Below, in pieces: positions 50,317 through 59,888 of a stretch of 64,000 nt of DNA. The position numbers were made by a program, and so were the translations under genes. How positions within the stretch are numbered: the stretch's first letter is position 1; the number at the start of each line of letters is the position of its first letter. The stretch is taken from positions 1 through 64,000 of the forward strand of contig NZ_JAAEJX010000007.1 of assembly GCF_036858155.1 (NCBI RefSeq). The letters run 5' to 3'. The notes under the pieces were generated by a model, which saw nothing but the letters and a program-made list of their open reading frames with translations, was not told where the DNA came from and did no database searches. Origin of the DNA: Liberibacter brunswickensis (lineage in GTDB: Bacteria > Pseudomonadota > Alphaproteobacteria > Rhizobiales > Rhizobiaceae).

Positions 50317-50346
50317 TTGCATTTTAATCTAGTAAAATGTTATGAT
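50317..50346 (+). promoter_or_regulatory. Promoter of tRNA-Ser
   Basis: TTGCAT (50317-50322) and TATGAT (50341-50346) are separated by 18 bases and lie 40 bases before the tRNA, a good sigma-70-like arrangement. The region between thrS and this promoter shows nothing else I can name. Confidence 0.6.
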
Positions 50347-50386
50347 GAGAGTGAAATTTTATGCTATGATTATTATAAATTATTTG

Positions 50387-50474
<88 letters not shown>

Positions 50475-50539
50475 ATATAAAGTATTGGAAATTTTGTCTG
50501 ATTTATTGTATGCGAAGAACGGTCTTTGGGATATAGAGA

Positions 50540-50785
50540 AACACAGATTGAATTAGCCAAAATCTACAGCAAAACTTAGATAGATGTAGCAAAGATTAAA
50601 ACAAGATATTGAATAATTAAAAGCATATAAACCTACAAGATTAACTCACGTAGAAGATCAAAACAAAACCATTAGACTTCGTTCGATGGATAGAGGGAGT
50701 TAATGCCCTAATAAGACCAGTTATAACATTTAGTTGGGTTATTGCCTGTCCATTACTATATTGGTTGTATTCAAAGATATCTTAG
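50540..50785 (+). pseudogene. Relic of a phage 3TM-type holin
   Basis: No single frame is open, but pieces in three frames line up: ETQIELAKIYSKT, then THVEDQNKTIRLRSMD, then WIEGVNALIRPVITFSWVIA followed by CPLLYWLYSKIS. The last piece has the pattern of 3TM holins (aromatic residue, basic VRP-like turn, then a membrane helix), and the first matches the helical region before it. At least two frameshifts separate the pieces, so the gene is dead. It lies about 65 bases after tRNA-Ser and is followed by the short repeat also found after the lysozyme at the left end. Confidence 0.5.
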
Positions 50786-50789
50786 TTGA

Positions 50790-50820
50790 ATGAATAACTT
50801 TATAGGTTTTTTTAGTAATA
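50790..50820 (+). repeat. Short repeat, copy B (paired with 254-283)
   Basis: ATGAATAACTTTATAGG and the following T-run and GTAATA match copy A with about three differences. It directly follows the holin relic. As coding sequence it would give MNNFIGFFSNS before drifting, perhaps the beginning of a lost gene of the same lysis cassette. Confidence 0.5.
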
Positions 50821-50939
50821 GCCATTTTTATTGCTCACCCTAACTTCTTCCTCCCGAGTTTTTAGGACGAGAAGAAGCGAGTGTTCAGAAAATGTCTTTT
50901 TACTTTACTTAATGAGTTACTATAAACTTTTTACAGTAT

Positions 50940-51191
50940 TTACATTCCTCTTCTAATAGTAGCAGTTAGTTCTGCAATTCTTTCATCTTCTGAATCTTCT
51001 TCATCTTTTGGAGTTTCTTTATTTTCTGGAGATACTTTATCTCCTTTTAATTCTTCAGCTTTATTTACATCTTTTTTAGCTAATTCCATCAAGTCCTTCT
51101 TCCTGGCTTCTTTTGATTTAGATTCGCCACATCCGCTTATTATGGATATTGATGATAATAACAAAGGCACTAACGCTATATTTTTATTCAT
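50940..51191 (-). CDS. Small acidic lipoprotein
   Basis: The 83-residue protein has a signal and lipobox (ISIISGC, Cys21), then a short charged tail rich in Lys and Glu. No family is recognised. Its signal, spacing and promoter are shared with the lipoprotein at 60229-60453, while the mature parts differ, so the pair looks like a duplication followed by divergence of the exposed region. It adjoins the holin relic. A surface role toward the host is possible but unproven. Confidence 0.65.
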   Translation of the reverse strand: MNKNIALVPLLLSSISIISGCGESKSKEARKKDLMELAKKDVNKAEELKGDKVSPENKETPKDEEDSEDERIAELTATIRRGM

Positions 51192-51243
51192 AACCTATGT
51201 CTTCTCTGTTTATATTAGTTTTTACAACCTTAAATAAGCAAAA

Positions 51244-51270
51244 AATATATTATACCCGTAATTGAGTCAA
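51244..51270 (-). promoter_or_regulatory. Promoter of small lipoprotein gene, conserved in its paralogue
   Basis: On the minus strand TTGACT (51265-51270) is followed after 15 bases by TATATT (51244-51249), about 50 bases before the start codon. The same boxes with a 16-base spacer precede the paralogue at 60229-60453, and adjoining bases are shared too. Conservation between two otherwise diverged loci supports function. Confidence 0.55.
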
Positions 51271-51853
51271 GAGATAATTAGATTTTAGCTATTAATTGGT
51301 TTAAAAGAGAGGGGGGGGGTAGTCTCGCCATTTAATAGGTAAGACCTAATTTTAAAAAGACATGTAAAATAAAGCGGTTATGATTTTGATTATACCTCTA
51401 CGCCTTCCGTCATAATAATTTTAAATAAACAGATTATATAAAAGTAATAATAAATAGTATTCGTGAGAATAGTTTATGATTTAATAAATGTGATTTTATT
51501 TCCTGTTTTCTATTTTATTACTATTATTTTATAGGTTTTATGTGTTATTTTTCCTCAATAATATTGTATATATTTAAATATGAAATTGAAGTTTTTAAAT
51601 TATATGACTATAGCTAGTAACTTATAAGAGTTACTTTTTTAAAGAGATATAAAATTTTAGAAAAAATAATTTATTTATGTTTTACTTAGCTATATTGATT
51701 GACAAGAAGTATACATAATAACAACTAATTTCATTAGTTCCTGTAATTTCTATATATTTATCTATTAAATCTTCAGTATTCATGGAAGTTAAAGAATATT
51801 GGATATACTATATACTATTTTATGGTATAAAATAAATTATTTAATATCTATTT
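51271..51853. other. Intergenic region with 9-G tract and tRNA-end-like sequence
   Basis: Over 580 bases lie between the lipoprotein gene and the DUF1217 gene, which reads toward it. I see no gene. Nine consecutive G (51311-51319) are unusual in DNA this AT-rich. At about 51397-51412 ACGCCTTCCGTCA resembles the last 13 bases of the tRNA-Ser gene with two mismatches and could be a decayed attachment site. The rest is featureless. Confidence 0.45.
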
Positions 51854-54127
51854 TTAATAAATAATAGGAGTGTGTTTTGAGTTATCAAATAAACTTAATA
51901 AAGAATTTCGTTCGCCTGATTTCTTATTAGGATTTAAATTTAAAGAATAACTTTCAACTGGGTTACCAAATTCATCTTCTTCCTTTTTAGAAAAAGATAA
52001 TAAGGATTTTTTATAATCAAAATTTTCATTTTTGCTATAATTGAAAGCATAAAGAAATCTATCTATCTTTTTAGGATCTTGAAAATCTTCTATCTTAACG
52101 TGTTTTTTAAGTGTATTAATCTTTTTTTCTTCGGATAAAGAATAGAAATAAGGAGATAATTTTAGTGCTCTTGATATAACCTTAAAAATCTTTTGGTCTC
52201 CTAAAATTTCGTAATAATTTTTAATATTAGGAATATTTCTTTTAAAATAAAGTGCTAATGCATTATCAGGATCTTTTAATTCTTCTTTTTTTTCTAGAAT
52301 TTGATTTTTATATAGATCGCATATTTTATTAATGTGATAATTATCTTGTACTATTCCGTTTTCTTTATAGGAGGATTTTTTATGGGTTTCGAAGTTAAAA
52401 GAAGAAATTATTTCTTTATATCTATTGTCTTTATTTGTATTTATAATGCTTGTACGATCTCTTAAATCAGAATGAAATATTTTTCGTAAAAAGATATCAT
52501 CTAATTTTGTAGAATCAATTTCTTTTGCTTCTAATAGAAAGTTTAGTATTCTTTTATTAGAAAGAAGTTCTTCAATAGAATTAATAGATTGAATGTTTTT
52601 AACATAATAATTTATTTCTAAATCAATCTTTTTTTCCATCCTTTTTTTATCTATTAAATTTAAAGATCTATTTTCATTATATGCTTTTCTTTTTATACGA
52701 ACATAATTGTCTACATTATCTCGTATTGTGAGATTTGATTGTATTCTAGCTTCTAATCCTATTAATCCTTTTTTATCAAAATTAAATGATTTATTTAATT
52801 TAATAAAACGTTCGTCTTTTAATTTATTTACATAACTGTTGGGATCAGAGGAATCACTAGTAAGTATATCTCTTAATTTGTATTTATAAATATCTTTCTT
52901 ATCAATGTTGTAAGCGTCTAAAGCAAATTCCAATGCTGTAACTGGTTCTTTATAGTAATTACTATTATTATATAATGAGGATTTTGCATTTAAAAAATCA
53001 TCTATAGATTTAATTTTATTTAAAGATCTTCGATAATTTTCTATTACTGATTCTGTTTTTTTATTATATAACGTTATAGTATTATTCTTATAGAGATCCA
53101 TTATTTTGCTAATTTGATTATCTTCTTGAATTTTTTCTCCAGGATTGATGTCTTTATTAAAATCAACTTGAAAATAATCTTTTATTTTTGAAGCTTTCGG
53201 ATTGTTTTCTTTTATAAGTTCAAGTAAATCATCTGCTTTTATTTCTGGATTTAATGGAAAAAGAGATAATTTAATCATTTTAAAAATCTTGGGATCTTTT
53301 AAAAGATCTTTGAAAGAAGAAATAGAGCCAATAGTTGATTTATAATAATTTTGATCAATAATAATCTCTTCTTTTGGAATGTAATTTATTGTATTATTAA
53401 AATAATTGATGACAATGCTTTCTATTTGTACATTAGTTAATATTTTATCTTTAGCTAATTTATGGCCATCTGGTTGAAAACGAAAGTTCTCTGCCATTGC
53501 ACGTAAACGATTGTCTTTTAGTTTTACAAAATATTTTTCTGGATTAGCCAGCCCTATAGTCAAAACATCCTTTAAAAACGGTAAAGCAATATATTTAGGA
53601 TTAATATCAAAAGATTGTAGAGCATAATCAAGAAGACGTCTATTTTTGAAAAATTGATCAATAGAATTTATTTTATTAATATTCTGACGGAAATATTTGC
53701 TTTCTATTATAACATTTTCTTCTTTGTGTTCATACGAATTTATATAATCTTTGATGATTTTTTTTTGTTGTATATCACTTTGAATTATTTTATTAGAAGG
53801 AGAAAAATCATAATAGTGAGCAAGTTTTTGATATCTTAGACTATTCATCTTACTTACTAAACTTTTAGGATCAGAAATATTACTCGTTAAGATTTTCTTT
53901 ATAAATCCTTTTGCATGCGACATATCTAATAAATCAAATGCTTTCAATGCAAAATAAAAAATTTTCTTGTCTTTGATAAATTCGTCTACGGTAGATATTT
54001 TTTTTATATTGGTTCTATAGTAATTCTCTTCATTACAGACAGTAGGATCTTTTGAAATATTAGAAAGTAATTTATTCTTAATATTATCTTGAAATAAAGG
54101 AGGAGGTGGTACATGCAACGTTTTCAT
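51854..54127 (-). CDS. Large DUF1217-repeat protein
   Basis: The protein has about 757 residues. It is built of six divergent repeats of the pattern YY..NI..I.SI..FL...R...FAL.AF with a closing F.F. For example, IKKISTVDEFIKDKKIFYFA, INKINSIDQFFKNRRLLDYA and IQSINSIEELLSNKRILNFL. This is the DUF1217 unit, found in rhizobia mainly beside flagellar genes, where its role is unknown. No flagellar gene adjoins it here. ATG 54127 has GGAG six bases ahead and is preferred over ATG 54181. No signal peptide or membrane helix is visible. AT-rich codon use follows the genome. Confidence 0.75.
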   Translation of the reverse strand: MKTLHVPPPPLFQDNIKNKLLSNISKDPTVCNEENYYRTNIKKISTVDEFIKDKKIFYFALKAFDLLDMSHAKGFIKKILTSNISDPKSLVSKMNSLRYQKLAHYYDFSPSNKIIQSDIQQKKIIKDYINSYEHKEENVIIESKYFRQNINKINSIDQFFKNRRLLDYALQSFDINPKYIALPFLKDVLTIGLANPEKYFVKLKDNRLRAMAENFRFQPDGHKLAKDKILTNVQIESIVINYFNNTINYIPKEEIIIDQNYYKSTIGSISSFKDLLKDPKIFKMIKLSLFPLNPEIKADDLLELIKENNPKASKIKDYFQVDFNKDINPGEKIQEDNQISKIMDLYKNNTITLYNKKTESVIENYRRSLNKIKSIDDFLNAKSSLYNNSNYYKEPVTALEFALDAYNIDKKDIYKYKLRDILTSDSSDPNSYVNKLKDERFIKLNKSFNFDKKGLIGLEARIQSNLTIRDNVDNYVRIKRKAYNENRSLNLIDKKRMEKKIDLEINYYVKNIQSINSIEELLSNKRILNFLLEAKEIDSTKLDDIFLRKIFHSDLRDRTSIINTNKDNRYKEIISSFNFETHKKSSYKENGIVQDNYHINKICDLYKNQILEKKEELKDPDNALALYFKRNIPNIKNYYEILGDQKIFKVISRALKLSPYFYSLSEEKKINTLKKHVKIEDFQDPKKIDRFLYAFNYSKNENFDYKKSLLSFSKKEEDEFGNPVESYSLNLNPNKKSGERNSLLSLFDNSKHTPIIY

Positions 54128-54328
54128 AGGTAACTCCAAGTATGACTTGAATATCCCACCAAATAATCTCCGCCTTTCCATTATATATTAATTATTATAC
54201 TAATTCCATAAAAATATAATTATTTTTGGATTATGTATCATTTTGAATTATAATTACATAAAATTGAATTAATATTGTAAATAATATTTTATGTTTTATT
54301 GAGTTCTTAATAATATAATAGTAGATTA

Positions 54329-55384
54329 TTATTTTGATTTATAATGATGTACAATGTTATTGTGATCTGTAATATAGTAAGATCCATCTTCTATTTTTCT
54401 TATATTATGACTGTCAATTTTTACTTTCCCATATCCTCCAGGAATATCAAGAATATAAAATGGTTGGCATAATCCAGAAATTTTTTCTTTTAAATTTGCA
54501 ACAATTTTTTGTCCTTCTTCAATGGTAAGACGAAAATGACTTGTTCCAGGAGCAAGATCTGGATGATGTAGATAATATGGTTTAATACGTAATTCTACAA
54601 ACGTTCTCATAAGATTTGCAAGAATTTCAGGATCATCATTAATACCTTTGAGTAATACTGATTGACTTAAAAGAATTATTCCAGCATCTGAAAGTTTGTT
54701 AATAGCATCGATAGATTCTTGAGAGAATTCATGAGGATGGTTAGCATGTATTGCAATATATATTGTTTTTCTAGATTCTTTTAGACATTTAATTAAATAA
54801 TTATTAATACGTTTAGGATCAACAATAGGAACGCGACTATGAAAACGCAATATTTTTATATGTTTTATATCCCTTAGTTTTTTCAAAACTTTTTGTAAGC
54901 GATTATGCGATAAAATTAAAGGATCTCCTCCTGTAAATATTACTTCCCAAATTTTAGAATGTTCTTTAATGTATTGAATGGCATTATCTATGTCATTGGA
55001 AGATAAAACATTTCCTTTTTTAGATCCTATCATTTCTCTCCGAAAACAAAATCGGCAGTAAACAGGGCATACATGTAATAATTTAAGCAATACTCTGTCT
55101 GGATAACGGTGTACAATGCCTTTTACAGGATTGTGAACATTATCTCCAATTGGATCTTCTAGTTCTTCTGGTAAAATATTTAATTCTTCTTTTTGAGGAA
55201 TAAATTGACGAGCAATAGGATCATCAGGATTATTTAGATCTATTAAATTGGCAATAACAGAGGTCAAAGCGATAGAATAATGATCAGAAATTTCTTTTAT
55301 CTCATTAACCTGTTCTTGATTGATTAGGTTAGCTTGATATAATTCTTGTGCGGAAGTTAATGTTTTATCGCTAAATTTAATCAT
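54329..55384 (-). CDS. epmB: EF-P beta-lysylation lysine 2,3-aminomutase
   Basis: EpmB is a radical SAM enzyme that converts (S)-alpha-lysine to (R)-beta-lysine, which EpmA attaches to EF-P. The cluster motif is CPVYCRFCFRREM (Cys106, 110, 113 from this start), followed by GGDPLIL and the PLP-binding region near the C-terminus (DIPGGYGKV). ATG 55384 with AAGGAA before it is chosen; the frame runs upstream to 55420 but that would overlap epmA. It has 351 residues. It follows epmA with two bases between stop and start. Confidence 0.92.
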   Translation of the reverse strand: MIKFSDKTLTSAQELYQANLINQEQVNEIKEISDHYSIALTSVIANLIDLNNPDDPIARQFIPQKEELNILPEELEDPIGDNVHNPVKGIVHRYPDRVLLKLLHVCPVYCRFCFRREMIGSKKGNVLSSNDIDNAIQYIKEHSKIWEVIFTGGDPLILSHNRLQKVLKKLRDIKHIKILRFHSRVPIVDPKRINNYLIKCLKESRKTIYIAIHANHPHEFSQESIDAINKLSDAGIILLSQSVLLKGINDDPEILANLMRTFVELRIKPYYLHHPDLAPGTSHFRLTIEEGQKIVANLKEKISGLCQPFYILDIPGGYGKVKIDSHNIRKIEDGSYYITDHNNIVHHYKSK

Positions 55385-55386
55385 AT

Positions 55387-56448
55387 TTATTCCTTGTGGT
55401 ATGCAGTCATAGGAATCCAAATAATTTCATTTAAATTATTTGCACCTGTAGCAAGCATGACAAGTCGATCAAATCCCATTGCTATACCAGAAGATTCTGG
55501 CATCTCGGTTAAACAAGATAGAAAATCTTCATCCAATGGGTAAGTTTCATTATATATTTTTTGCTTTTCTTGCATTTCTTTTTCAAATCTTCGTCGTTGT
55601 TCAATTGGATCAATTAGTTCGTCAAAGGCATTGCATAATTCAACATTACAAGCATAAAGCTCGAAACGTTTTGCAAAACGAGGATCATCAGTGCAAATAT
55701 TAGCTAATGCAGATTCCGAAGAAGGATAACGATCAAGAATAGTACAGCAGTTTATACCAAGATTGGGTTCTATTTTCTCTACAAGAATTCGAGAGAAAAT
55801 ATCGCTCCAAGTATCGTCATGAGCAACACGTATTCCTGATTTTTGTGCTTGTGATGACAAAAGATTGCGATCTGGTTCGTTTGGATTATCAAGTGTAATG
55901 CAAAGATCAATATTAGCATATTTTGCAAAAGCTTCGGAAACTGTAATATACTCTGCTTCATTAAAAGGATTACATTTAACTCCTTGGAAATAAAACATTT
56001 TCTTATTCGCTACTTCTGCTGCACATCTTATAATATCTATACAATCTTTCATTAATTGTTCATATGCTTCATTCGTACGATACCATTCTAGCATAGTAAA
56101 TTCTGGTTGATGTAGATAATCTTGTTCTCCATTTCTCCAAACATGCGCGAAACAAAATATTCTATTTTCTCCTGCTGCTAGAATCTTTTTACAAGAAAAT
56201 TCCGGAGAAGTTTGCAGATATAAAGTCTTTCGTATATGATCTTTTATGATAAATTCTGTAGAAAAAGCTTGTATATGAGTTTCATTTCCAGGAGAATTTT
56301 GAAGAGATGTTGAATCAACTTCAAGAAAATTTCTCGTAGCAAAATATTCTCTTATATAATTTTGAATTATATTTCGTTTGATAAGCAAAGGACGTCGACG
56401 ATGATGGAAATCGCGATTCCACCAAAGGTTTGAAGAAATTTTATTCAT
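55387..56448 (-). CDS. epmA: EF-P lysine-34 lysyltransferase
   Basis: EpmA (GenX/PoxA) is a lysyl-tRNA-synthetase-like enzyme without the anticodon domain; it modifies EF-P. The 353 residues from ATG 56448 show class II motifs: FLEVDSTSLQNSPGNETHI, the motif 2 segment FAHVWRNGEQDYLHQPEFTM and motif 3 GIAMGFDRLVML. A TTG at 56475 is less likely. It is divergent from efp over about 160 bases and forms one unit with epmB, so target and both modifying enzymes are grouped. Confidence 0.94.
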   Translation of the reverse strand: MNKISSNLWWNRDFHHRRRPLLIKRNIIQNYIREYFATRNFLEVDSTSLQNSPGNETHIQAFSTEFIIKDHIRKTLYLQTSPEFSCKKILAAGENRIFCFAHVWRNGEQDYLHQPEFTMLEWYRTNEAYEQLMKDCIDIIRCAAEVANKKMFYFQGVKCNPFNEAEYITVSEAFAKYANIDLCITLDNPNEPDRNLLSSQAQKSGIRVAHDDTWSDIFSRILVEKIEPNLGINCCTILDRYPSSESALANICTDDPRFAKRFELYACNVELCNAFDELIDPIEQRRRFEKEMQEKQKIYNETYPLDEDFLSCLTEMPESSGIAMGFDRLVMLATGANNLNEIIWIPMTAYHKE

Positions 56449-56607
56449 AAGTATTTTCTTGTTTTTAAAAACCAATAACTAGTGTTTAAAATAGGAGTTT
56501 TAGATTATTGTCTTTATAAGATAAAAAATAGTAATTAATGTTTTACATTTTAGATAATACAGTCAAATAACTATTTTTACTATAGTTAAATAAGGAATAA
56601 ATTCAAT

Positions 56608-57177
56608 ATGGTAAAAGTTATCGCTTCTGCTGTGCGTAAAGGTAATGTTCTTGATGTAAATGGAAAGCTTTATGTCGTTCTTGTTGCAAAAAATTTTCAT
56701 CCTGGAAAAGGTACTCCTATTACGCAGGTAGAAATGCGTCGTATTTCTGATGGAGTAAAGGTGTCTGAGCGTTGGCGTACAACAGAACAAGTAGAACGTG
56801 CTTTTGTTGAAGATCAGCGTTTTCAGTTTTTATATGAAGATCATGAAGGGTTTCATTTTATGAATCCAGAAACTTATGATCAAGTTACTGTTTCTAAAGA
56901 TGTTGTCGGTGATCAAAAAGTATATTTTCAAGAAGGAATGGATATGAAACTTCTAATCCATGAAGGAATTGCTCTATCTGTTGAATTACCACGTCATGTA
57001 ACATTTACCGTTGTTGAAACGGAGCCTTCTTCAAAAGGACAAACGGTTACAGCATCGTATAAGCCAGCTATACTATCTAATTATATTCGAACGACAGTTC
57101 CTCCCCATATTAATGTAGGAGATGATATTGTAATTCTCACAGAAGACAATTCATATGTTGAACGCGTAAAAAAATAG
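56608..57177 (+). CDS. efp: Elongation factor P
   Basis: EF-P relieves ribosome stalling at polyproline. The 189-residue protein has three domains as expected. Lys34 at the tip of the loop HPGKGT is the residue that EpmA modifies, and the ending IVILTEDNSYVERVK fits the family. AATAAGGAATAAATTCAAT precedes the ATG. The gene lies next to divergent epmA-epmB. Confidence 0.97.
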   Translation: MVKVIASAVRKGNVLDVNGKLYVVLVAKNFHPGKGTPITQVEMRRISDGVKVSERWRTTEQVERAFVEDQRFQFLYEDHEGFHFMNPETYDQVTVSKDVVGDQKVYFQEGMDMKLLIHEGIALSVELPRHVTFTVVETEPSSKGQTVTASYKPAILSNYIRTTVPPHINVGDDIVILTEDNSYVERVKK

Positions 57178-57191
57178 TTGAAATAAATAAA

Positions 57192-59018
57192 TTACTTATT
57201 ATTCCTTTTTATATCTTCTTCATTGAGCATTTCTAGTTTGAGCCATTGTTCTTCTTTATCTTTAATTTCTTGATGTATTTGATCAAGATCATGATAAAGT
57301 TTGTTAACTTCTTTATTTGAAATTAAGTTTTGGTCTTTTATTTGTTGTTCTTTTTCTGCAATTTTTAGTTGCAATTTATTTATTTCTTGAGGAAGTTTTT
57401 CTAGAAGTAGTTTTTGACTATAGGTAATATTTTTCTTTTTTTTGTCATTTGTATAATTTTTTTCTTTCAAAGATTGAGTATGAGTAATTTTTGTATTTGA
57501 GGTTTGATTGTTGTTTTTTTGTTGTACAATCATATCGGAGTATCCTCCAGCATATTTTGTCCAATATCCATTGGGTTCTTCAATATTTTGCACTGAAATT
57601 GTCGAGGTTACTGTTCGGTCTAAAAAATCTCGGTCGTGACTAACAATTAGTATTGTGCCTTTTAAATTAGTAATAGTTTTTTCTAAGAAATCTAACGTTT
57701 CAAAATCAAGATCATTTGTTGGTTCGTCCATGATAAGAAAATTGAATGGTTGAGCTAAAATTCGTGCTATAATAGCTCGCATTTTTTCACCTCCAGATAA
57801 GTGTTTCATAAGAGAATGTGCTTGATGGGGATGAAAAAGAAAATCTTTGATATAACCTGCAACATGACGAGATTCTCCGTTTACCATTAAACTATCTCCA
57901 GAACTGCCTGTTAGATAAGAAGAAAGAGATTCATTTTGATTAATGTTTTCGCGTTTTTGATCAATAGTTGCAATTTTTAGGTTGGTTCCTAAAGTAATTA
58001 GTCCAGAATCCGGCTTAATTTCTCCAGTTAATAACTTTAATAGTGTTGTCTTTCCCGCTCCATTAGGACCAACAATCCCAATTCGTTCACCATAATTTAT
58101 GCGTAAAGAAAAATTTTTAACAATTAAACGATTATCATATTGTTTTGTAATTTTATCTGCTTCTATTACTAATCTTCCAGAAGATGGGGCAGGTTGAATA
58201 TTTGTTTGTATTGTATTATGAAAGGAATTTTTTTGTTCTTTTAATTGTGCATGTATCTCTTGTAGTTCTTTGACTCTACGGACATTTCGTTTTCGTCTAG
58301 CAGTTACTCCATATCTCAACCAATCTTCTTCTGAATCTTTTTTTTTCTTTAGATTATGATAACGTATTTGTTCTTGTTCTAGGATATTTTTTTTCCAAAT
58401 TTCAAAATGAGAAAAACCTTTGTTCAGTTGATGTAAACAACCACGATCTATCCATATTGTTTTTGTGGATAAAGTTTCAAGAAAACGACGATCATGAGAA
58501 ACGAAAATAATCGCAGGATTAGTATTTAATAATTCTTGTTCCATCCAATGGATAGTGCGAAAATCTAAATGATTAGTAGGTTCATCCAAAATAAGGATAT
58601 CGGGTTGTAAAATAAGCATTTTGATTAAAGCCATACAACGAGCTTGTCCAACAGATAGATTAGATATGCTACTATTCTCGCTTAAATTGAATTTTTGTAG
58701 CAAAGATTTTGGGCTATAAGATACGCCTGTTGCATCTTTCATTGTATGATCAATATACTCATTAATTGTTGAAAAATTAGAAAAACTTGGATTTTGTTCA
58801 AGATATCCTAATTTAGAAGAGCAATTTAGAAATACTTCTCCAGATTGCGGTTCTATAATTCCTGCTATAATTTTTAGTAGAGTGGATTTGCCAGATCCAT
58901 TACATCCTACAAGACATATACGTTCTTTCGGTTCAATTGATAAACATACATTTTGTAATAGATCTACTCCTCCTATAGAAGCATTAATGTAATCAAGCCT
59001 TAAGATAGGTGCGCTCAT
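57192..59018 (-). CDS. ABC-F family ATPase (Uup-like)
   Basis: This soluble protein with two ABC domains has Walker A GCNGSGKST near residue 36 and GPNGAGKTT near 315, signatures LSVGQARCM and LSGGEKMRA, and no membrane segments. The C-terminal arm from about 540 is a coiled coil, as in Uup. ABC-F proteins act on the ribosome or, for Uup, on DNA-related processes. ATG 59018 (MSAPILRLDY) is chosen because AAGGAT lies before it; an in-frame start at 59042 would overlap the thiamine pyrophosphokinase gene. It has 608 residues. Uup is the best match but not certain. Confidence 0.88.
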   Translation of the reverse strand: MSAPILRLDYINASIGGVDLLQNVCLSIEPKERICLVGCNGSGKSTLLKIIAGIIEPQSGEVFLNCSSKLGYLEQNPSFSNFSTINEYIDHTMKDATGVSYSPKSLLQKFNLSENSSISNLSVGQARCMALIKMLILQPDILILDEPTNHLDFRTIHWMEQELLNTNPAIIFVSHDRRFLETLSTKTIWIDRGCLHQLNKGFSHFEIWKKNILEQEQIRYHNLKKKKDSEEDWLRYGVTARRKRNVRRVKELQEIHAQLKEQKNSFHNTIQTNIQPAPSSGRLVIEADKITKQYDNRLIVKNFSLRINYGERIGIVGPNGAGKTTLLKLLTGEIKPDSGLITLGTNLKIATIDQKRENINQNESLSSYLTGSSGDSLMVNGESRHVAGYIKDFLFHPHQAHSLMKHLSGGEKMRAIIARILAQPFNFLIMDEPTNDLDFETLDFLEKTITNLKGTILIVSHDRDFLDRTVTSTISVQNIEEPNGYWTKYAGGYSDMIVQQKNNNQTSNTKITHTQSLKEKNYTNDKKKKNITYSQKLLLEKLPQEINKLQLKIAEKEQQIKDQNLISNKEVNKLYHDLDQIHQEIKDKEEQWLKLEMLNEEDIKRNNK

Positions 59019-59022
59019 AGGA

Positions 59023-59718
59023 TTAAATCCTTTGTATATCATAGGGACGAGAAATCAAAACAGCTAGTCCTTTATCGAAAATGATAGTGAGGTTTTTCTT
59101 TACAACGTTAGAAATAGCATGAGAATCACCAATAGACAAAGAGCTTTTAGAAAGAGTATATTTTGCTCCAGTAATAGTAATATTCTCAATATTTTTAAAG
59201 GCAACAATAGAAAAAAAACTTCTTTCGGGAAGATCAAAATAGTGCTTCCCTGGCATAAGAATGAAAGCTTCTTCAATTCCAGAAGTCAGGATAACGTTGA
59301 ATTTATTTTTCTTTAAGGATATTGCAAGTTGTAAATGTTGTAGAGAATAATCAAATCGTTCACCAGAAATAGCACCAACTAAAGTAATGTTTTTTGCACC
59401 TAATTGTAAAGCTTTATGAACAGTAATTTCACCATCTGACATATCCTTATTAGGAGAATAAAAAATACGTTTAATTGATGACCATTGTTTTAATAATGTG
59501 CTATCAATAGAGTCAAAGTCTCCTATCCATAATTCTGGTATTACTCCTAATTTTTTTGCATGATGTATGCCACCATCGGCAGCAATAATTCTGCAATATT
59601 TTATAGAATACAAAAGACGTTCTGTTACCTTTACATTTCCATTTAGTAAAATAGCAAAATCAAGGATATTATTATTAGTAGGCTGTAATTCAACGTTAAG
59701 TTCTTGATATTCAATCAT
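59023..59718 (-). CDS. Thiamine pyrophosphokinase
   Basis: This enzyme phosphorylates thiamine to thiamine diphosphate, the cofactor needed by SucA. The 231-residue protein has LLNGNVKVTERL, AADGGIHHAKKLG, the metal-site motif WIGDFDSID, SDGEITVHKAL and GAISGERFDYSL, all characteristic. It ends five bases before the ABC-F start, so the two are probably one unit. Scavenging of thiamine rather than synthesis would suit a host-dependent bacterium, but the thi genes cannot be judged from here. Confidence 0.92.
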   Translation of the reverse strand: MIEYQELNVELQPTNNNILDFAILLNGNVKVTERLLYSIKYCRIIAADGGIHHAKKLGVIPELWIGDFDSIDSTLLKQWSSIKRIFYSPNKDMSDGEITVHKALQLGAKNITLVGAISGERFDYSLQHLQLAISLKKNKFNVILTSGIEEAFILMPGKHYFDLPERSFFSIVAFKNIENITITGAKYTLSKSSLSIGDSHAISNVVKKNLTIIFDKGLAVLISRPYDIQRI

Positions 59719-59796
59719 TTTTAATTTATTCTCCGCACCTTATTTTATTGGATTCTGTATTAATTAAAGAAGAAATTACTTTCTAAGCATTAATTC

Positions 59797-59868
59797 CTAA
59801 AATGATTTTATCATCTCCTCGGGTATATCTTTCAACTGTGCTATTGATTCCCACTCAAAAATATCCAT
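59797..59868 (-). CDS. Possible 23-residue peptide gene, or truncated gene start
   Basis: ATG 59868 opens a short frame, MDIFEWESIAQLKDIPEEMI and three more residues, with GGGGAAAG seven or so bases upstream. The composition looks protein-like and the gene sits right after the broken gene at 59889. No relative is recognised. It may be the first codons of a gene whose rest was lost. Confidence 0.25.
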   Translation of the reverse strand: MDIFEWESIAQLKDIPEEMIKSF

Positions 59869-59888
59869 AAAGAAGACTTTCCCCGATC

